A DNA stretch of 35,109 bases from JAUVIB01 sp964424545. GTDB lineage: Bacteria; Calditrichota; Calditrichia; Calditrichales; Calditrichaceae. This document shows positions 8,345-16,738 of this stretch, piece by piece. The notes beneath the pieces are model-generated. The model was given only the letters and a program-made list of their open reading frames with translations. It had not been told where the DNA came from and did no database searches. A program made the translations under genes and the position numbers. Numbering within the stretch: the first letter of the stretch is position 1; each line of letters starts with the position of its first letter. Location of the stretch: assembly GCA_964424545.1 (NCBI GenBank), contig CAYRJN010000012.1:1-35109 (forward strand). The letters are read 5' to 3'.

Positions 8345-8788
8345 TTATTTAACTTTTACTTCGATCTGTTTCGGTTTGGCTTCTTCTGCTTTCGGAAGAA
8401 CAACTTTCAGAACGCCGTCTTTGAAAGAAGCGTCGATTTTGTCAACCACAATGCTGGTCGGTATGGCAAAGCTTCTCGAGAACATTCCGTATCTGCGTTC
8501 GATTCTGTGGAAATTGTCTTTTTTGTCTTCGTTTTCAACTTTTTTCTCACCGGAAATACTGAGAGCACCGTCTTCGAACGTGATTTTTACATCGCTCTTT
8601 TTAACTCCGGGAAGTTCCGCAGTGATGATGTATTCATTTTCATTCTCTTCGATATTAACAGCCGGAGTCAATTCGCCCATAGATTCCGAAACATCCCATC
8701 TCCTATCAAAAAGATCCTGAACCATACGATCGAAGTTATCACGAATGTTTAACAAATCTCTCGCCGGATTAAATTTTACTAACGTCAT
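8345..8788 (-). CDS. Small heat-shock protein, Hsp20/alpha-crystallin family
   Basis: This ATP-independent holdase binds unfolding proteins and hands them to ClpB/DnaK. The 147-residue product has a short N-terminal arm ('LLNIRDNFDRMVQDLF'), the alpha-crystallin domain from about residue 40 to 135 ('YIITAELPGVKKSDVKITFEDGALSISGEKK'), and the closing A-x3-D-G-V-L type motif 'ASFKDGVLKVVLPKAEEAKPKQIEV'. GGAGG precedes the ATG by a normal distance. It is monocistronic, with its own hairpin terminator. Its leader carries a sigma-54-like promoter like the one at clpB, its functional partner 1.3 kb away, so the two are probably co-regulated. Confidence 0.96.
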   Translation of the reverse strand: MTLVKFNPARDLLNIRDNFDRMVQDLFDRRWDVSESMGELTPAVNIEENENEYIITAELPGVKKSDVKITFEDGALSISGEKKVENEDKKDNFHRIERRYGMFSRSFAIPTSIVVDKIDASFKDGVLKVVLPKAEEAKPKQIEVKVK

Positions 8789-8848
8789 TTTTCATCCCTC
8801 CTTTTTTATTTTGGTTTCCTTTTTTTTATCGCTTTCGCCCTTTATTAA

Positions 8849-8864
8849 TACAAACAACGTGCCA
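8849..8864 (-). promoter_or_regulatory. Sigma-54 (-24/-12) promoter of hsp20
   Basis: Read on the minus strand this is TGGCACG-TTGT-TTGTA. It matches the sigma-54 consensus with exact spacing and one mismatch (TTGTA for TTGCA). The inferred start lies near 8838, about 50 nt before the ATG at 8788. A second such promoter before the adjacent chaperone gene clpB strengthens the call. Confidence 0.75.
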
Positions 8865-9153
8865 AAAATTTATCAATTTTCATATCTCTTTGTTTTTATA
8901 TGTGTTATAAAAACTAATCAAATTTTATTAAATTATAATTCATAACAATGCGCGGAAGATATGGCATACTTATCTGCCATATATGCATGTATCTGTAAAT
9001 TTTTTACTATTCGTGTCAGATTTGCATTTTCCGTTATATAATTTGCACCGATTTATTTTAACTGCTCACGTCGTCATTTTTTTTACTTTCATTTTCCATT
9101 CAATTGTGTTATTTTGGAAAAAATATACCTAATATTTTTACAAAGGATGAATT
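8865..9153. other. AT-rich intergenic region with a regulatory palindrome
   Basis: No gene is visible. The region separates divergent transcription of hsp20 (minus) and the decayed oxidoreductase gene (plus), so it should hold upstream control sequences of both. Its only clear structure is the palindrome at 8959-8982. Confidence 0.5.
8959..8982. promoter_or_regulatory. Palindrome, candidate enhancer site for the hsp20 sigma-54 promoter
   Basis: ATATGGCA and TGCCATAT form a perfect 8-bp inverted repeat around an 8-nt spacer. It lies about 120-145 bp upstream of the inferred hsp20 transcription start, the usual place for the upstream activating sequence bound by a sigma-54 enhancer-binding protein. 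No T run follows, arguing against a terminator. I could not find the same arms near clpB, so the assignment is tentative. Confidence 0.45.
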
Positions 9154-9787
9154 ATGTATCGCTCCATAATTATTTTAATACTTGCCGCTTTTTATTAATC
9201 ATTACGACCTGTCAAAATCCGCATAACAAGATAAAAACATCGTCATTTTGCGGTGCGTCAAGCGGCATTGCCGCATCCATACAAGCAAAAAAAATGCTTT
9301 TAATTGAACAGGAAAACAGAATCGGCGGCATTGCGAGAGAATTTTACCAGAGAATTCACCAATATTATGATAATCCGGAAAATTGGAAATGGCAGAAAAA
9401 AAGCGCTTATCGCAGCGACGGCCAAACCATTAATAAAAAGAATGAATCGTGTATGTGGACTTTCGAGACCTCAACCCCTTTAAAAGTATTTCAAAAAATG
9501 ATAAAAGAGAACGAAGTTGAAATAGTTTATAATGAACGACTCAACAGAACATACGGTGTGAAGAAAGAAGGCGTTAAAATCATTTCCATTACCACGAAGC
9601 CCTTTAAACTTTTAGGGCAAAATTGTTCATAGATGCCACCAATGAAGGCGATCCGATGGCTGCGGCAGGTATCTCGTATATCGTGGGATGCGAATCCAAC
9701 ACAAAGTACGCCGAAACACTCAACATCGGCTGCCCCGACAACCGCATTCCTTTTAAAAAATCAAGAGGATATAAAGAGTTTGATTAG
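9154..9787 (+). pseudogene. Decayed FAD-dependent oxidoreductase lipoprotein gene
   Basis: The remnant starts at ATG 9154 behind an AAAGGA box and opens a lipoprotein signal (MYRSIIILILAAF) that hits a stop unless the frame shifts in the T run near 9193. After the shift, LLIITTC supplies a lipobox-like end. The FAD-binding start is reduced to 'CGASSGIAASIQAKKMLLIEQENRIGG' by small losses. The segment between that GG and 'IAREFYQRI' is missing, as if deleted between two GG stretches. A second frameshift near 9605 is needed to continue into 'TFRAKLFIDATNEGDPMAAAGISYIVG'. The reading then ends early after GYKEFD. Intact relatives (FAD-dependent, xanthan-lyase-associated type) are much longer. 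The gene is surely nonfunctional. Confidence 0.88.
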
Positions 9788-9970
9788 TAGCTGTCATTCA
9801 TAAATTTTGAAGTCGGCGCTTCGATTATTACCTGAATTAATGGGGTTTTGTATTGACTTTCAAAATGTAAAATTTTAGCGAACCGGATTTTAAAAAAATT
9901 GGTAAATTTTGTCAAAACATCTTCAACCTAATATATATCGCTCTGTTTTGCTTAAACTTAAACGGCTTAT

Positions 9971-11053
9971 TTATACATTAAAACGGATATTAAGAATATC
10001 GCCGTCTTTAACGACATATTCTTTTCCTTCCAATCTCAAAACGCCTTTATCCTTACAGGCATTGAGGCTACCGAGAGAAATCAAATCATCATAGTGTACG
10101 GTTTCCGCCCGAATAAAACCTTTTTCCAAATCGCTGTGAATTACACCCGCCGCTTGTTGCGCTTTAGTTCCTTTGCGTATTGTCCATGAGCGGCATTCGT
10201 CTTCGCCCACCGTAAAAAAGGATATTAATCCGAGCAAATCGTAAGATTTACGAATCAATTTATCCATAGCCGACTCGTTTATACCGAGATCTTTCATAAA
10301 TTCAAGCGCATCATCTTCATCTAACTCGGAAATCTCTTTTTCAATTTCAGCACTTAAAGTAGCAATCTCACAATTAAGCGTTCTAAATTCCGACAACGAT
10401 TCTTCTATTTTTTCGGCATCGGCAATTTGGTCCTCTGAAATATTAATGACATACAGAATCGGTTTGGCCGTGATGAATTGATAACCTTTTAGAATCCTTT
10501 CTTCATCCTTATTAAACGGCAATTCACGCAACGGTTTTTCCGCCTCCAATTGCTCTTTTAAACGGCTCATCAATTCCAATTCACGTTTTTCATTATCCTG
10601 CTGCGTTTTCATAATACTTTTTTCAAGCCGCTCTACGCGCCCTTCGACGATGGTTAAATCGCTGATTAAAAACTCCTCATTTATAAAATTAATATCGGCA
10701 GCGGGATCAATGCGATCAAAAGGATGCGGATAAAATTCATTCTCAAAGTTCCGCACCATAATCAACAAAGCGTCCACATTTTTCAAATTGGTTAAAAAAT
10801 TTGAAGGAAGACTCTTGGATTCGCTACTCTCCCCCTCTAAACCGGGAACTTTAAGATATTCGATGGTAGCATTTACTTTTTTCTTGGGATTAAACATTTC
10901 CGTTAACTTATCGAGACGAATATCGGGCACTTTTACTATGCCTCGTTCCGCGCTTTGTTTTACACCGCTGTGATCCCCGCCAACATGTTTTAACAAGGTA
11001 TTAAAAATCGTTGTTTTCCCTGAGTAGGGCAGACCGATTATTCCTATTTCCAT
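9971..11053 (-). CDS. ychF: YchF/Obg-family P-loop nucleotidase with TGS domain
   Basis: YchF proteins are ribosome-associated P-loop NTPases, many preferring ATP, linked to translation and redox stress. The 360-residue product has the P-loop GLPYSGKTT at residues 7-15, a central coiled-coil hairpin (about 130-190, rich in K/E/R), 'YVINISEDQ' in place of the NKxD specificity motif, as is normal for YchF, and the C-terminal TGS domain ('FFTVGEDECRSWTIRKGTKAQQAAGVIHSDLEKGFIRAETVHYDDL'). The usual YchF P-loop reads GLPNVGKST, so the Tyr-Ser and Thr changes mark a diverged subgroup; Gly-Lys-Thr is kept and binding should be too. TGGAG lies 10 nt before the ATG. It is monocistronic and divergent from the kinase gene. 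Confidence 0.92.
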   Translation of the reverse strand: MEIGIIGLPYSGKTTIFNTLLKHVGGDHSGVKQSAERGIVKVPDIRLDKLTEMFNPKKKVNATIEYLKVPGLEGESSESKSLPSNFLTNLKNVDALLIMVRNFENEFYPHPFDRIDPAADINFINEEFLISDLTIVEGRVERLEKSIMKTQQDNEKRELELMSRLKEQLEAEKPLRELPFNKDEERILKGYQFITAKPILYVINISEDQIADAEKIEESLSEFRTLNCEIATLSAEIEKEISELDEDDALEFMKDLGINESAMDKLIRKSYDLLGLISFFTVGEDECRSWTIRKGTKAQQAAGVIHSDLEKGFIRAETVHYDDLISLGSLNACKDKGVLRLEGKEYVVKDGDILNIRFNV

Positions 11054-11581
11054 CTATTCAAACTCCATTTTGATATAAAATATTTTCTTTAAATAATTTT
11101 GAATTTTCTTTTACTCTTTAATTAAACGGGTAATTCCTTGTTCTATTTATTATAAATATAGTACGATAATATTTATAATTTATATGACCATAAAGTACAC
11201 AATTTTTCAGAATATTAAAAAAATTTATTTAAAAAGATGCGATTGGTTTTTTGTATAAGAAGAATATAGCTTCGCATACCGATTTGATAAAAATGACAAA
11301 CCTGCATTTCAATTCCCCTGTTTACTGGTGGCAACCTCCAAGCGTTATTATTGAATAGGTTTTTCATTATCCCGTGCAGAAATGAACAATAATATTACTT
11401 TCTCGAAATTCCGATACTCTCGAAATATAATATTTAAATAATTTCTTTTTTTTTGACTATTTTTTAATATCTTAGTTAAAAGACCGTCGAATGAAATAAT
11501 AAAGACCGATATTATGTTTTAGTATGTATATTCAAGCTTATTGCAAATATTTATTTAGATACAACCTACCGGAAAATTGTT
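11054..11581. other. 528-bp AT-rich divergent intergenic region
   Basis: This gap must hold the promoters of ychF (minus) and the hybrid kinase (plus). I see no gene. A 21-codon frame near 11294 (MTNLHFNSPVYWWQPPS...) lacks a ribosome binding site. A direct repeat TCTCGAAAT occurs at 11401-11409 and 11418-11426, 17 nt apart, which could be a tandem regulator site but may be chance. Confidence 0.4.
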
Positions 11582-13879
11582 ATGGACAAAAAAGATATCG
11601 AAAAACACCTTTTAAACGCCATTGACGAATATGCAGACTGCATTGCTTTAACGGATCACAATGGACAATTAATTTATCTTAACAAATGCGGCCATACATT
11701 AACCGGTATAAAAGACATTAATAATGCTGATCTTTTTTCGCAAATAAAATTGAATAAATCGGATGGACCGACATTTGAAAAAATAAAATCCACTATTTTA
11801 AAAGGAGAAAAATTTACAGAAGAAGCGCGTCTGCTTCATGCTGCGACCCATGAAGAATTCCGCATTCATTTGCAAGCTTCCCGTTCATCCGTAAATACAA
11901 ATTATTTTTCAATCGTTATCAGAAATATTAACGATGCAAAAAAATTACAAGAAGAAATTAACAACAGTGAAAAAAACTATGAATATTTGATAAAAAATGC
12001 GCCTTTGGGTCTATTGATAGCCAAAAAGGGTATAATTCTTTTTGCTAACCCGGCCCTAGCGCGATTGCTGGGCTATGAATCCGAAGAACTGCTTTTGGGT
12101 AAACATGTTTTGGAATTTATCCATCCTAATTATCACGATACCGCTAAAAAACGCCTAAAAAAATTAGATTCTCAGGAGCATACAATTGTAGAAATTGCCG
12201 AAGAAAAATTTATAAAAAAGAACGGAACGATTATTGACGTTGTTGTCATGGGACAATCCATAACATACCGCGGCGAACAGGCCATACAAGGTTATATCTA
12301 CGATATAACCGATCGCAAAAAAACGGAAACCTTGTTGCGTGAAAGCGAACTAAAATATAAAACGCTTATAGAAGGCGCAACGGACGCCATCATCGGAATC
12401 GATTCACATGGTATGATTAATGTTTGGAATAAAAGCGCCGAAAAAATGTTCGGATATACAAAAAAAGAAATCATGGGGAAACAGGTTCATGAAATGATTA
12501 CGCCGAAAGATCTGCGAAAAAAAGCAAACAAAGCATTTGATCAATTCATCAAAACGGGAAAAGGCGCAGTCATCGGCACGACAACCGAAATTGCAGGACT
12601 CCATAAATCCGGCGCTGTTTTTCCCATTGAACTATCTTTATCGGCAATACAAACCGTTAAAAGAAATTGGGAAGCGACTGCTTTTATACGCGATGTAAGC
12701 TTAAGAAAAAAATTAGAAGAAGAACTTCACCATGCACAGAAAATGGAATCCATCGGTCGATTGACCGGCGGAATCGCTCATGATTTTAACAATGTTCTTT
12801 CTGTTATTATCGGTTACAGCGAACTGATGCTGAACAAAATCAAACAGGGGGAGGCGTTATATAAATATACTTCGACTATTCTTGAATCTGCAAACTTTGC
12901 CGCTTCATTAACAGCTCAATTATTGGCTTTCAGCAGAAAACAAATTATTAATCCTGTTCCGATCAATGTTAATCAATCCATTCAAAACATTCAAAAAATG
13001 CTAAAAAGAGTTATCGGAGAAGATATTGAGTTGAAAACGTTTTTTAAAAATGATCTGCCTGCGATAAAAATAGACAAATCCCAGTTAGATCAAATTATTT
13101 TAAACCTTGCCGTTAATGCCAAAGACGCTATGCCTGAAGGCGGAAAATTAACGGTTGAAACCAATATTGAATCTATTGATGTTGACAGTTTAAGAAAACA
13201 TATGACTGAAAAAATTGGCGACTATGTCACGATTTCCATCAGCGACAACGGTCAGGGTATCGCTCCGGAAATTAAAGAGAAAATATTTGAACCGTTTTTT
13301 ACAACAAAAAAAACCGGTGAAGGCACAGGATTGGGATTATCCACCGTATATGGAATTGTCAAACAAAATAACGGTTACATTTGGGTGTACAGCGAAATTG
13401 ACCACGGTACTACCTTTAAAATTTATTTTCCCGTAATTAAGGAAAAAACAAGGCCGCCGAAAAAAACAATAAGGGAAAATTTAACTATGATTGAAAAGGG
13501 TAATATTCTTGTTGTAGAAGATGACCCTAATGTTCGGGAATTAATTATAGAAATGCTTAAAATGACAAAATATACAGTTATTGAAAGCGGAGATGTTGAC
13601 GAAGCATTGCAGATAATGCGAAATAAAGGTAAAGAAATAGACTTGTTAATAACCGATGTGATTATGCCCAAATTGAACGGAAAAATTTTGGCCAAACAAT
13701 GCAAAAAAATCAATAACAATTTACAAGTATTGTATATGTCCGGTTATACCGAGAACGCTATTGTTCATCACGGCGTATTGGAAGAGGGTTTATATTTTGT
13801 ACAAAAACCGTTTACAATCCAAACGCTCTTAAACAAAATCAATGAAATTTTCTCTAAAAAGGATAGAGCATCCGAATAG
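11582..13879 (+). CDS. Hybrid sensor histidine kinase with three PAS domains and a receiver domain
   Basis: The 765-residue protein has no signal peptide or membrane segment, so it should be a cytoplasmic sensor. Order: a degenerate PAS (about 10-120), PAS 2 (133-245, 'GLLIAKKGIILFANPALARLLGY'), PAS 3 (258-375, 'AIIGIDSHGMINVWNKSAEKMFGY'), HisKA with the phospho-accepting His400 in 'GRLTGGIAHDFNN', HATPase with N-box 'LNLAVNAKDAM' (507-517), G1 'SDNGQGI' and G2 'GTGLGLSTVYG', then a receiver (641-760) with Glu/Asp pocket 'VVEDD', phospho-acceptor Asp692 in 'LLITDVIMP' and Lys742 in 'VQKPF'. All catalytic residues are present. No response regulator or partner gene lies next to it, so its output is unknown. 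Only a weak GGA box precedes the ATG. Confidence 0.95.
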   Translation: MDKKDIEKHLLNAIDEYADCIALTDHNGQLIYLNKCGHTLTGIKDINNADLFSQIKLNKSDGPTFEKIKSTILKGEKFTEEARLLHAATHEEFRIHLQASRSSVNTNYFSIVIRNINDAKKLQEEINNSEKNYEYLIKNAPLGLLIAKKGIILFANPALARLLGYESEELLLGKHVLEFIHPNYHDTAKKRLKKLDSQEHTIVEIAEEKFIKKNGTIIDVVVMGQSITYRGEQAIQGYIYDITDRKKTETLLRESELKYKTLIEGATDAIIGIDSHGMINVWNKSAEKMFGYTKKEIMGKQVHEMITPKDLRKKANKAFDQFIKTGKGAVIGTTTEIAGLHKSGAVFPIELSLSAIQTVKRNWEATAFIRDVSLRKKLEEELHHAQKMESIGRLTGGIAHDFNNVLSVIIGYSELMLNKIKQGEALYKYTSTILESANFAASLTAQLLAFSRKQIINPVPINVNQSIQNIQKMLKRVIGEDIELKTFFKNDLPAIKIDKSQLDQIILNLAVNAKDAMPEGGKLTVETNIESIDVDSLRKHMTEKIGDYVTISISDNGQGIAPEIKEKIFEPFFTTKKTGEGTGLGLSTVYGIVKQNNGYIWVYSEIDHGTTFKIYFPVIKEKTRPPKKTIRENLTMIEKGNILVVEDDPNVRELIIEMLKMTKYTVIESGDVDEALQIMRNKGKEIDLLITDVIMPKLNGKILAKQCKKINNNLQVLYMSGYTENAIVHHGVLEEGLYFVQKPFTIQTLLNKINEIFSKKDRASE

Positions 13880-13886
13880 AACGCAT

Positions 13887-14828
13887 TTAAAGCGTTATAC
13901 AAGTTCCTGTGTTTCCGGTCAGCGCTTTTTCGGCATTATCAATGGACGTAATAATCACTTCTTCTCCCCCGCCTTTAATAAAATTAATCGCCGCTTGAAC
14001 CTTCGGCCCCATGCTGCCGGCGGGGAACTGTCCCTGCGCCATCAATCTTTCCGCCTCTTTTACGTTTAATTTATCGAGAAACTGCTGATTAGGCTCGTTA
14101 AAGTTGATCGCCACCCGGTCAATAGCCGTTAATATAATTAATTTTTTGGCGCCGATTTCATTGCCGAGAACCGCGGAAGCCAGATCTTTATCGATAACGC
14201 CGTCCACACCTTCTAACCAACCGTTGTCATCCACATAAACCGGAATTCCGCCTCCGCCCGCCGCAATGACCACTATTCCCATTTCGACAAGATGCTTTAT
14301 CGTATTTTTCTCCACAATTCCAATCGGTTTGGGCGATGCCACAACACGTCGATACCCCCGCCCTTTATCTTCCCGCATAATCCAGCCGCGATGTTTACGC
14401 AAAGTTTCCACATCTTCTTTGTTGTAAAACGGACCGACAAATTTTGTAGGATTTTTTATTGCGGGATCGTCTTTCTTAACCAAAACCTGCGTAAGAATGG
14501 TTACCACATCTTTCCTTACTTTCATATCATACAATTTATTTTCCAGACACTGTTGAATCATATACCCCATGCCGCCTTCGAGATCGGCAACGACAATACC
14601 AAGCGGTAAAGTCGGCACCACATGGCGGCTTTCCTCAATGCGGATTAAAGCGTTGCCCACTTGCGGCCCGTTTCCATGGGTAATTACCATTTCATAATCT
14701 TGTTTTAAAATTTCGATTACGCCTATCATACTGCGCCGCGTATTGGCAAACTGCTGATGAATATCGCCTCTTTCATGCGCGCCGGTTATGGCATTGCCCC
14801 CTAACGCTACAATTATTTTTTCTTTCAT
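13887..14828 (-). CDS. arcC: Carbamate kinase
   Basis: Carbamate kinase interconverts carbamoyl phosphate plus ADP with ammonia, CO2 and ATP, giving ATP in arginine, agmatine or purine breakdown. The 313-residue product matches the family throughout: 'VALGGNA' (7-13), 'VITHGNGPQVGN' , 'VADLEGGMGYMIQQ', 'VVASPKPIGIVEKNTIKHLVE', 'VIAAGGGGIPV' and 'ILTAIDRVAINF', ending GNTGTCITL. CGGAG precedes the ATG. It converges with the kinase gene, with only 7 bp between the stops, where AACGC/GCGTT can form a short stem. No arcA, argF or ureidoglycolate-type gene is present in the window, so the source of carbamoyl phosphate is unclear. Confidence 0.96.
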   Translation of the reverse strand: MKEKIIVALGGNAITGAHERGDIHQQFANTRRSMIGVIEILKQDYEMVITHGNGPQVGNALIRIEESRHVVPTLPLGIVVADLEGGMGYMIQQCLENKLYDMKVRKDVVTILTQVLVKKDDPAIKNPTKFVGPFYNKEDVETLRKHRGWIMREDKGRGYRRVVASPKPIGIVEKNTIKHLVEMGIVVIAAGGGGIPVYVDDNGWLEGVDGVIDKDLASAVLGNEIGAKKLIILTAIDRVAINFNEPNQQFLDKLNVKEAERLMAQGQFPAGSMGPKVQAAINFIKGGGEEVIITSIDNAEKALTGNTGTCITL

Positions 14829-15138
14829 AATACTCCGTTTTTTAGAACATAGCTTCGCAAAATGATTAATGTTGAATTACGCAAATAGAAAAACAGATTA
14901 AAACCGTCCCCTTAAAAAAGGGGACTATAGGGGTTGTCCGGTTTTCATTATTCATTAATTCCGATATTTATCACAACCCCCTTACCCCTTTTATAAGGGG
15001 AGATTTATTATTTCTGTTTTGCAAGATAGATGGAATAAGCGTAAACTTTGAAATTCCGATACAATTAATTATAAAACCCTGCAAGAGACCAACATTTTCC
15101 CACAGGGTTAGTAAGTTTATTGATCGGTTTTTAAGCAA
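14829..15138. other. Intergenic region holding a palindromic repeat element
   Basis: No gene is visible. The left edge carries the arcC leader and the middle is occupied by the palindromic element at 14890-15020. The rest is AT-rich and featureless to my reading. Confidence 0.6.
14890..15020. repeat. Palindromic MITE-like intergenic repeat
   Basis: Two long imperfect inverted arms face each other. Inner arm 14908-14937 begins CCCCTTAAAAAAGGGG and ends GGGGTTGT; inner arm 14973-15000 begins ACAACCCC and ends TTATAAGGGG. The flanks also mirror each other: AAAACAGA at 14890-14897 and TCTGTTTT at 15013-15020. Each inner arm itself contains a small CCCC/GGGG hairpin. The shape is that of a non-coding miniature element or REP-like repeat likely present in many genomic copies; copy number cannot be judged from one window. 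Confidence 0.75.
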
Positions 15139-16456
15139 TCATTTCAAATAATCAGCTAAAACTTCCCTCAAATCCGGTTTTCCGATTTCTTCCAATTCAT
15201 AATAAACCCGTAAAGCCGGTTTGTTTATATTGATAATTTTACGCAAATCTATGGGGGTACCGATTATTACCAAATCGCAATCACTGTTATTGATCGTCTC
15301 TTCCAGCTCTTTAATTTGCCGGTCGCCATAACCCATTGCCGGCAACAAAGCACCTATCCCCGGATATTTTTCAAAAGTTTTGGTAATGGAACCGACCGTA
15401 AAGGGGCGCGGATCAACCAGTTCGGCGGCGCCGAACTTATCCGCCGCGATAACGCCTGCGCCATATTCCATTTCACCGTGTGTTAAGGTGGGACCGTCCT
15501 CAACCACCAGCACGCGTTTCCCTCGGATTTGCTCATAATTATCTACAAAAATAGGTGAGGCGCCGTCTATGACCTTCGCCTTAGGATTGACATCGTGTAT
15601 ATTATCGCGCACCAATTGAATATCCTCCGGCGCAGCTGTTTCTATTTTATTGATTAACACCACATCGGCGGCGCGTAGATTCACTTCGCCCGGATAATAA
15701 AAAATTTCATCCCCTGCTCGGTGCGGATCAACAACCGTTATTAACAGATCGGTCTCATAAAAAGAGAGATCATTATTACCGCCGTCCCATAAAATAACAT
15801 CGGCCTCTTTCTCCGCTTCGCGAATAATGGATTCATAATCCACGCCGGCATAAATAATCGTTCCGGAAACAATATGCGGTTCGTACTCTTCCCGCTCTTC
15901 TATTGTGCATTTATATTTATCAAGATCGCTCAATTCGGCATAGCGCTGAACCTTTTGTTCGACCAAATCCCCATAAGGCATAGGATGACGAATAGCCGCC
16001 ACCTTTTTGCCTGCATCGCGCAGAATTTTCGCCACTTTGCGCGTAGTTTGACTCTTGCCGCAGCCCGTACGCACAGCGCACACGGAAATTACCGGTTTGG
16101 AACTTTTAATTTGGGAATGCTTTTGACTCATCAATTTAAAATCCGCACCCGCTTCTATTACCATTGACGCCCGGCTCATAATATAGTCATAAGGCACATC
16201 GCTGTAAGAGAAAACAACCTCGTCCGCGTCGTATTTTTTTATTAACCGCGTAAGCTCGGACTCGGGATATATATCAATACCGTCGGGGTATAATTTGCCG
16301 GCAAGTTCGGAGGGGGTATTTACGCCCTTCGATATTAGGAATTTGTGTTGCCGTAAAAGCTTTTACATCATACTGTTTATTATCTTTAAAAAAGGTATTA
16401 AAATTGTGAAAATCGCGTCCCGCCGCGCCCATAATAATAACTTTTATTCGTCCCAT
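15139..16456 (-). CDS. Predicted GTPase related to cyclic 2,3-diphosphoglycerate synthetase, frameshifted
   Basis: The gene is read in two pieces. ATG 16456 behind AGGAGGA codes for a nucleotide-fold N-terminus (MGRIKVIIMGAAGRDFHNF...IEGRKYP). In a run of five Cs (minus strand, 16312-16316) the frame is lost, and the rest continues one base over as SELAGKLYPDGIDIYPESEL and on to 'VPYDYIMSRASMV' and the long frame ending at 15139. The main part has a P-loop-like 'VCAVRTGCGKSQTTRKV', 'ILWDGGNNDLSFYETDLLITVVDPHR', 'VLINKIETA' and a C-terminal 'LVIIGTPIDLRKIININKPALRVYYE'. Together the pieces make a full-length family member of roughly 440 residues. Four Cs would restore the frame, so this is a recent mutation, a sequencing error or slippage. 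The bacterial function is not established. It lies in the same direction as arcC, with a repeat element between them. Confidence 0.82.
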
Positions 16457-16738
16457 TATCCCTTCCTCCTGTTGTTATTGGACAACGTAAATGTATAAAA
16501 ATTAAACTTAACGAGCTGATTTTTCTTTAAGGCTTTTAAAGTGATAATTTAATCATCAGTTCTTTCAAAAGCAATATATGATTTTGTTTTATTCTATTTA
16601 CATAATTTATTGGTTTCTATAATGTTATACTTATTTTCAATAAAAATATTTTATTTTTACATTGCTATTATTAATTTATATTTGTAATCTATATAAACGG
16701 TTTTAAAGGCGGTTTTGTATGATAGGAAGGAGAAAAAG

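Noticed and set aside
8336..8752. 138-codon plus-strand frame covering hsp20
   Set aside because: It is an antisense shadow of the alpha-crystallin gene, beginning at the hsp20 terminator side with no independent support.
9848..9880. TTGACT at about 9855 as a plus-strand promoter
   Set aside because: No acceptable -10 hexamer lies at 16-18 nt and no plus-strand gene follows before the convergent ychF gene.
11294..11359. 21-codon frame MTNLHFNSPVYWWQPPS in the ychF/kinase gap
   Set aside because: No Shine-Dalgarno sequence, no recognisable similarity, and too short to support without outside evidence.
13880..13896. AACGC/GCGTT stem between the convergent kinase and arcC genes as a terminator
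   Set aside because: The stem is only 5 bp, overlaps the arcC stop codon and has no T tract on either strand.
16295..16498. 67-codon plus-strand frame across the start of the frameshifted GTPase gene
   Set aside because: It is antisense to a well-supported coding region with a strong ribosome binding site on the other strand.
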